This document shows positions 7,223-11,325 of a stretch of 11,325 bases of DNA, one piece after another (position 1 is the first letter of the stretch; each line of letters starts with the position of its first letter). The notes below the pieces were generated by a model that saw only the letters and a list, made by a program, of their open reading frames with translations, was not told where the DNA came from and made no database searches. This DNA comes from Geobacter sp. (GTDB lineage Bacteria; Desulfobacterota; Desulfuromonadia; Geobacterales; Pseudopelobacteraceae), in the NCBI GenBank assembly GCA_027346925.1, contig DAIERH010000060.1:1-11325 (forward strand), in the 5' to 3' direction. The position numbers and the translations under genes were made by a program.

Positions 7223-8131
7223 TCACCTCAGGACAAGGATCATGGCAAAGGCGGACAACACGCAGGCCGCCAAAAGCATCTGGGGCACCCGCACCAGGCG
7301 GAAGCGGGCCATGCCCGACTCCACCACACCGATGGCCACGGCCAGGAGCAGCATGGAAGCCACGAAAACCAGCCAGTCCAACAGGGGGCTGGCGGGGCGC
7401 ACGGGCAAGGCAACATGCAGAAAAAAGGCGCCCAGGATGAACAGCTTGAGCGTGGCACCGTAAAAGATCATGCCAAAGGCCGGACCGCTGTGATCCAGCA
7501 CCATCACCTCGTGGATCATGGTCAGTTCCAGGTGGGTGTTCGGGTCGTCAAAGGGGATGCGGCAATTCTCCACCAGCAGAATGCAGAACAGGCCGGCCAC
7601 CAGCAGGATCAGGGCCGCACCGGAGGTCATCCAGAGCGTGGTCGATGAATGCATGAGAATGCCGGACAGGGAAAGGGAACCGGAGAGGCGGGAAAGGGAC
7701 AAAAGGGCGATGAAAACCACCGGCTCAGCCAGGCAGGAGAAGGTCACCTCGCGGGCCGCGCCCATCCCCTCGAAACTGGAGCCGGTATCCAGGGCCGCAG
7801 CGGTGGTGAAGAAGCGCCCCAGGGCCAGCAGGTAGGCGAACAGGATCATGTCGCCGTTGAAGGACAACGGTGGGGCGTGGTTGCCCAAGGGGACGATCAG
7901 GGCCGCGGTCAGGGTGGCGGCCAGGGTGATGATGGGGCCGGCCCGGAAGACCCAGGTGGTGGTGCGGCTGAAGACCGACCCCTTGCGCAGGAGGCGAAGC
8001 AGATCGTAATACGGCTGCAGGAGCGGCGGTCCGGTCCTGCCGGCAAAGGCGGCCTTGGTGCGGTTGATCACCCCGAACAAGAGCGGCGGCAAGAGGATGA
8101 CCGCTACGAGATGGATCAGGATATCAGCCAT
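7223..8131 (-). CDS. HyfC/HycD-like (NuoH-type) membrane subunit
   Basis: A 302-residue membrane protein with about eight hydrophobic helices, homologous to complex I NuoH and to HycD/HyfC of group 4 hydrogenases. This is the subunit that anchors the soluble arm to the membrane. Conserved stretches are GRTGPPLLQPYYDLLRLLRK (31-50), ALDTGSSFEGMGAAREV (114-130) and ENCRIPFDDPNTHLELTMIH (188-207), the acidic loops facing the NuoB/NuoD interface. The AGGTGA ribosome binding site (8138-8143) is 6 nt before the ATG. It is the first gene of the coupled hydrogenase-like unit, 36 nt after the thermonuclease stop and 4 nt before the HyfE-like start. HyfB, which precedes hyfC in E. coli hyf, is not upstream. 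No odd residues were seen in the conserved loops. Confidence 0.9.
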   Translation of the reverse strand: MADILIHLVAVILLPPLLFGVINRTKAAFAGRTGPPLLQPYYDLLRLLRKGSVFSRTTTWVFRAGPIITLAATLTAALIVPLGNHAPPLSFNGDMILFAYLLALGRFFTTAAALDTGSSFEGMGAAREVTFSCLAEPVVFIALLSLSRLSGSLSLSGILMHSSTTLWMTSGAALILLVAGLFCILLVENCRIPFDDPNTHLELTMIHEVMVLDHSGPAFGMIFYGATLKLFILGAFFLHVALPVRPASPLLDWLVFVASMLLLAVAIGVVESGMARFRLVRVPQMLLAACVLSAFAMILVLR

Positions 8132-8167
8132 GTCTATTCACCTGGATGCGCTCCTCTCCGCAATTTG

Positions 8168-8695
8168 TCAATGGTGACTACGGCGCCGTTTTCCGCCTTG
8201 AAGGGCATGGCGGAACTCCCAGGGGGGCAGGGGATTGTGGTCCCGCCACAGCCCCTTGTGCCGGGCGCGGGCCCGCTCCTCGAGACCGATGTAGTCGGAG
8301 GCATAGGGACCGTTCAGGTACTGGCGGTAGGCCCACGCCATGCCTTCCGCCACCATCTCGCGATTGATGTCCCGGCCGTTGTAACGGAGGACCGCCACGG
8401 CACGGTGGTACTGGTCGCTGTCCATGATCTCGGCGGAAACCGTACGGCCCATGATCTTGAACATCAGCGTTCGCTTCGAGATAACGGAAAACGGTTGCCC
8501 CGGCATGCCCGGCTTGGGGGTCTCGGGGGCATCGATGCCGTACAGGCGCACCTTGAGCCGGCTCTCCTCGCGGGTGGCCAGAAGGACGGTATCACCGTCA
8601 TACACCGCACGCACCAACCCCTGGACGATGCGTCCGGCGCAGGCATCGGCAGCGAGCATCAGGATCAGGGCGCAGGCGGCAAGGAGCGTTTTCAT
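8168..8695 (-). CDS. exported thermonuclease-like protein (SNase fold)
   Basis: A 175-residue protein with a signal peptide: a basic start (MKTLL), a hydrophobic core, and a signal peptidase I site ACA|G at residue 20. The mature part is a staphylococcal-nuclease domain, a Ca2+-dependent DNA/RNA hydrolase in its best-known member. Catalytic-type residues are in place: VYDGDTVLL (D33, D35), VRLYGIDAPET (R50, D55, E58) and DQYHRAVAV (R98). The tail is short and basic (KRRRSHH), with no added domain. Its ribosome binding site is weak (GGAA about 12 nt upstream). It follows the U32 gene by 55 nt and precedes the HyfC-like gene by 36 nt on the same strand, so all may share a transcript. No functional link to the membrane complex is obvious. 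A periplasmic or secreted nuclease for nutrient recovery is the simplest role. Confidence 0.9.
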   Translation of the reverse strand: MKTLLAACALILMLAADACAGRIVQGLVRAVYDGDTVLLATREESRLKVRLYGIDAPETPKPGMPGQPFSVISKRTLMFKIMGRTVSAEIMDSDQYHRAVAVLRYNGRDINREMVAEGMAWAYRQYLNGPYASDYIGLEERARARHKGLWRDHNPLPPWEFRHALQGGKRRRSHH

Positions 8696-8723
8696 GGCGC
8701 TAGGTTCCGTAGGTTCAATATTC

Positions 8724-8740
8724 CCCCTTTGCTAAAGGGG
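8724..8740. other. 7-bp stem-loop between U32 and thermonuclease genes
   Basis: CCCCTTT (8724-8730) pairs perfectly with AAAGGGG (8734-8740) around a 3-nt loop. It lies 10 nt past the U32 stop codon. On the minus strand it is not followed by a T run, so it is a poor intrinsic terminator. It may be a transcript-stabilising hairpin or a small dispersed palindrome. Confidence 0.55.
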
Positions 8741-8750
8741 ACTTCACATC

Positions 8751-11123
8751 CTACACCAACTCCGTTGCGTAATTGAACTCCGTCGTGCCCGGGATACCGC
8801 GCCCGGCCTTGAAGGCGGCGATGATGTTGCCCCAGGATTCGCGCGGCGTCTGGCGCAGATCGATCAGGTACGAGCAGCACCCCATCCGGCGCAATTCACC
8901 GTGGCGGCCGGTCAGGGAGAAGGGGGTGGCGGCAGTGATGACCTGCAGGCCGTCGCGGGTGGTGACACTATACGCCTCTCCCCGGTCGGAGTGAAGCGGA
9001 ATGTTGCTGTGAACGTCCTTCAGGCGGATCTTGGTAGTCATCACCGGCAGGGGCGCATAGACGATAACCCGTTTCTCCACACTGATCCCGGCGGCCAGCA
9101 GGTCTGCCAGGTTGACGGCATCGTCTTCGATGTAGAGGGTGGCAGTTGCGGCACCCAACTCCTTCCAGACCGCCATGGCTTGGCTGTTGAGGGAGAAGCA
9201 GCGGTGCCAGGTGGAGATGCGGATATCCGTCAGCCCCTTGAGCAGGCCGAAATGGGAGAGGTTGGCCGCCTCGAAGCACCGGAATCCTGCTTGGTGGAGT
9301 TGGGCCAGGGTGTCGCGGTAGAGCGCCATATCGCGGTCGAAGATCATGAACGGGAGTTGCCAGATGATGCGCTCCTCGGAGCCGCGCATACGGGGGACCA
9401 CGGACGGCAGTTGATGGATGGCCGCCTTCGACAACGGGAGGATGGTGATGTCGGCACCCTGCTGGAGCGGGAAGCGCCACTCCTTGGGCTGGTCCATCAC
9501 CACTGACAGGGTCTCTTTCGGGGCCGGACGCACAGGCGACGATTGGATCACCTCAATATCATGCAAGGCCCCCCTGCGGTCCGCGGCGATCCGCTCGCGG
9601 AACCCGCTGCTGACCGCCCCGTCCAACTTCCGGTAGAATTGCCGTCGCAACTCCTTGAAGATGGAGGACGGGATAAGCACGGGCGGGAAATCCGGGGCCT
9701 CCAGCGATTCCAGGCGGAACGGGGTCTCTCCGGTCTTGGCGAACTGCGCCTGGAGCACGGCCCGCATGTCGTCGCTGCGGGCCGGCTCCAGGGCGCCGAG
9801 CGGGAAGCGGAACTCGTGGCGTGAACCGGATACCTCAGCATCGATCTCCATGACGCCACCATCCATGGAGGCCCGCAGCCGGCAGGGCAGTTTGTCCACC
9901 TGCACCGCGTCCAGACGCCGCTGACACGCATTCTCGCTCAAGGTGAAGGCCTCCCGGGAGGAAACCTTGTAGACCGCGTCGCCGATGCTGAAGCGGAAAG
10001 GGGTCTCTACCTCCACCAAGCTGCCGGACTTGGCCTCCATGGCCTTTCTGCGGCCGCAGAACAGTTCGCGGACGGTCCAGGCCTGACCTGCCATGTCGCT
10101 TTTTGGCTGGACCCGCAAGCGATCCCCCACGTGGAGGGCGTCCCGTGTCTCGAAGCCCAGCCGGTTGCCCTGGATAGTCTTAATCTGGCCGACGAAGCGC
10201 CCGGTGCCTCCCTTCTGCCAGGGGTTGGCGATGTCGTCCGGCTGCTGGGAGGCCAGAAAACCCTTGGTCGGCGTACGGCCGAAGGAGTATTTCAGGATCT
10301 CCTTTGCAGTAGCCGTCGCCTCCCTGCGTGAGCGTTCCGGCGCATCCAGGGCCATGCGGTACGCCTCCACCACGCTGGCCACGTACTCGGCCGATTTCAT
10401 CCGCCCCTCGATCTTGAGGGACCGCACCCCGGCCGCGGCCAGTTCCGGCAGCATATCGATGGCCGACAGATCGCTGGTGGAGAAGTAATGCCCTTCCTTG
10501 CCCCGATGGCTGTAGAGACGGCGGCAGGGCTGGGCGCAACGCCCCCGGTTGCCGCTGTGCCCCCCCAGGTAGGAGGAGAAGAAACATTGGCCGGAGATGG
10601 AGAAGCAGAGGGCGCCGTGGATGAAGGCCTCGATCTCCACCGTTGTGGCCCTGGCGATGGCCGCGATCTCGGAGATCTCCAGTTCACGGGCCAGTACGGC
10701 CCGCTGAAAGCCCAGCTCCTGCAGCATCTGCACGCCGGCCGTATTGTGGATGGTCATCTGGGTGGAGGCGTGCAGCGGGATGGTAGGGAAGTGGCGACGG
10801 ATCAGCCGCGCCACGGCCAGGTCCTGGATGATAACCCCGTCGGCCCGCATCCCCGCCAGGGCGGTCAGGGTCTCGACGAGCTGGGGCAGTTCCTTTTCCT
10901 TCACCAGGGTATTGAGGGTGATGTAGATCCGCCGGCCATTGGCATGGGCGTAGGCCATCATCCGTTCCATCTGGGCCATGGTGAAGTTCTTGGCGCGGGC
11001 ACGGGCGGAAAAGTCCCGCAACCCGGCATAGACCGCATCGGCCCCCTTTTCCATGGCGGCGAAAAAGGATTCCAGGGAACCGGCCGGGGCCAGGAGTTCG
11101 GGTTTTTGTGGCGAAATAGACAT
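8751..11123 (-). CDS. U32 family protein, long form (peptidase U32 / RNA-hydroxylation type)
   Basis: A 790-residue cytoplasmic protein. The N-terminal half is the U32 TIM-barrel: KPELLAPAGSLESFFAAMEK (7-26), GADAVYAGL (27-35) and HASTQMTIHNTAG (118-130). The family signature EAFIHGALCFSISGQCFFSS lies at 165-184. Four cysteines (173, 180, 196, 200; the last pair in GRCAQPC) match those that bind a 4Fe-4S cluster in E. coli UbiU/UbiV. KIEGRMKS (237-244) follows. After about residue 310 comes the long extension often labelled DUF3656, seen in the ~650-850-residue members. E. coli members act in 23S rRNA C2501 hydroxylation (RlhA), tRNA U34 hydroxylation (TrhP) and O2-independent ubiquinone synthesis (UbiU/V). 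The size and extension favour an RlhA-like RNA role, although databases still say peptidase. Substrate unproven. AAGGA (11129-11133) precedes the ATG by 5 nt. Confidence 0.9.
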   Translation of the reverse strand: MSISPQKPELLAPAGSLESFFAAMEKGADAVYAGLRDFSARARAKNFTMAQMERMMAYAHANGRRIYITLNTLVKEKELPQLVETLTALAGMRADGVIIQDLAVARLIRRHFPTIPLHASTQMTIHNTAGVQMLQELGFQRAVLARELEISEIAAIARATTVEIEAFIHGALCFSISGQCFFSSYLGGHSGNRGRCAQPCRRLYSHRGKEGHYFSTSDLSAIDMLPELAAAGVRSLKIEGRMKSAEYVASVVEAYRMALDAPERSRREATATAKEILKYSFGRTPTKGFLASQQPDDIANPWQKGGTGRFVGQIKTIQGNRLGFETRDALHVGDRLRVQPKSDMAGQAWTVRELFCGRRKAMEAKSGSLVEVETPFRFSIGDAVYKVSSREAFTLSENACQRRLDAVQVDKLPCRLRASMDGGVMEIDAEVSGSRHEFRFPLGALEPARSDDMRAVLQAQFAKTGETPFRLESLEAPDFPPVLIPSSIFKELRRQFYRKLDGAVSSGFRERIAADRRGALHDIEVIQSSPVRPAPKETLSVVMDQPKEWRFPLQQGADITILPLSKAAIHQLPSVVPRMRGSEERIIWQLPFMIFDRDMALYRDTLAQLHQAGFRCFEAANLSHFGLLKGLTDIRISTWHRCFSLNSQAMAVWKELGAATATLYIEDDAVNLADLLAAGISVEKRVIVYAPLPVMTTKIRLKDVHSNIPLHSDRGEAYSVTTRDGLQVITAATPFSLTGRHGELRRMGCCSYLIDLRQTPRESWGNIIAAFKAGRGIPGTTEFNYATELV

Positions 11124-11136
11124 TTGTTTCCTTAAA

Positions 11137-11164
11137 CAGAAAGCGCCCCAACAGGGGCGCTCTG
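11137..11164 (-). terminator. GC-rich hairpin just before the U32 ribosome binding site
   Basis: AGCGCCCC (11142-11149) pairs perfectly with GGGGCGCT (11154-11161) around a 4-nt loop. Three more pairs (11137-11139 with 11162-11164) form across a two-base bulge. Read leftward, the stem is followed by TTTCTGTTT, so it resembles an intrinsic terminator on the minus strand. It ends only 3 nt from the U32 Shine-Dalgarno. It either ends an upstream gene outside the window or acts as an attenuator in the U32 leader. Confidence 0.6.
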
Positions 11165-11176
11165 AAGTAACCTAAA

Positions 11177-11292
11177 GAACGTGATTTTTTCGCAAGATCA
11201 AGGCTGTCGAGGGATTGCGCGGAGGCGTAGCAGCGCTACGCCGCACAAGGAATCCCGAAGACTTACGCAGATATTGCGGAAAAGGCACGTTC
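11177..11292. repeat. nested imperfect inverted repeats (116 nt), possible dispersed element or structured RNA
   Basis: Three inverted repeats share one centre near 11233-11235. The outer arms 11177-11199 and 11270-11292 match at 19 of 23 positions. The middle arms are GGGATT (11211-11216) and AATCCC (11251-11256). The inner arms are GGCGTAGC (11224-11231) and GCTACGCC (11235-11242), perfect, with a 3-nt loop. The whole could fold into one long interrupted hairpin. It lies in the 202-nt gene-free stretch right of the U32 gene, and no convincing protein-coding frame was found there. A palindromic dispersed repeat is my leading reading; a non-coding RNA is the alternative. Confidence 0.65.
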
Positions 11293-11325
11293 TCACTTCT
11301 CAACAAGGATCCGCAGCATCCTGCG

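Noticed and set aside
3618..8131. Calling the operon an H2-producing hydrogenase-4 or a complex I
   Set aside because: The nickel-binding cysteines are absent, and the NADH module, NuoB and NuoI are missing, so neither name fits.
11174..11325. A plus-strand open frame of about 50 codons running to the right edge
   Set aside because: It runs through the palindrome, has no recognisable domain and no ribosome binding site, and the inverted-repeat structure explains the sequence better.
11303..11325. A small hairpin at the right edge (CGCAG-CATC-CTGCG, 11312-11325)
   Set aside because: Five base pairs at a truncated edge are too little to support a feature.

Overview
The window looks like chromosome from a Geobacteraceae-type bacterium (Desulfuromonadota). 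The inference rests on gene content: a chemoreceptor with a covalent haem c sensor, a PilZ protein, and an energy-converting hydrogenase-related (Ehr) cluster without nickel ligands. All coding regions are GC-rich. No rRNA, tRNA, CRISPR array, insertion sequence or phage gene was seen.

Left part, plus strand (1-3547). The window opens inside a PilZ-domain gene. A near-consensus sigma70 promoter follows it and drives the ribosomal protein pair rplU (L21) and rpmA (L27), which ends in an intrinsic terminator. obg, the usual next gene in many bacteria, is not there. Instead a methyl-accepting chemotaxis protein with its own promoter follows. It has a periplasmic sensor with one CXXCH haem motif, a complete HAMP and signalling domain, and an extra folded domain at its cytoplasmic C-terminus.

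Middle and right part, minus strand (11123 down to 3618). The genes are transcribed leftward in the order: long U32-family protein, exported thermonuclease-like protein, NuoH/HyfC-like, HyfE-like, HyfF-like, and a fused NuoC-NuoD/HyfG-like subunit. The last four are tightly packed, with a 4-nt gap or overlapping start and stop codons, and form one translationally coupled unit. The Ehr-like unit ends at a perfect 15-bp hairpin shared with the convergent chemoreceptor gene.

The most unusual object is this Ehr-like unit. It keeps membrane subunits and a catalytic-type subunit, but the large subunit has lost the cysteines that would bind nickel and iron. The small iron-sulfur subunit (NuoB/HyfI), the ferredoxin-like subunit (NuoI/HyfH) and the large antiporter subunit (HyfB/NuoL) are not encoded next to it. 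It either borrows these from elsewhere or is a stripped-down membrane machine of unknown function. Other points of interest are the haem c chemoreceptor with two candidate sensor domains and a 116-nt set of nested inverted repeats at the right edge, just upstream of the U32 gene.
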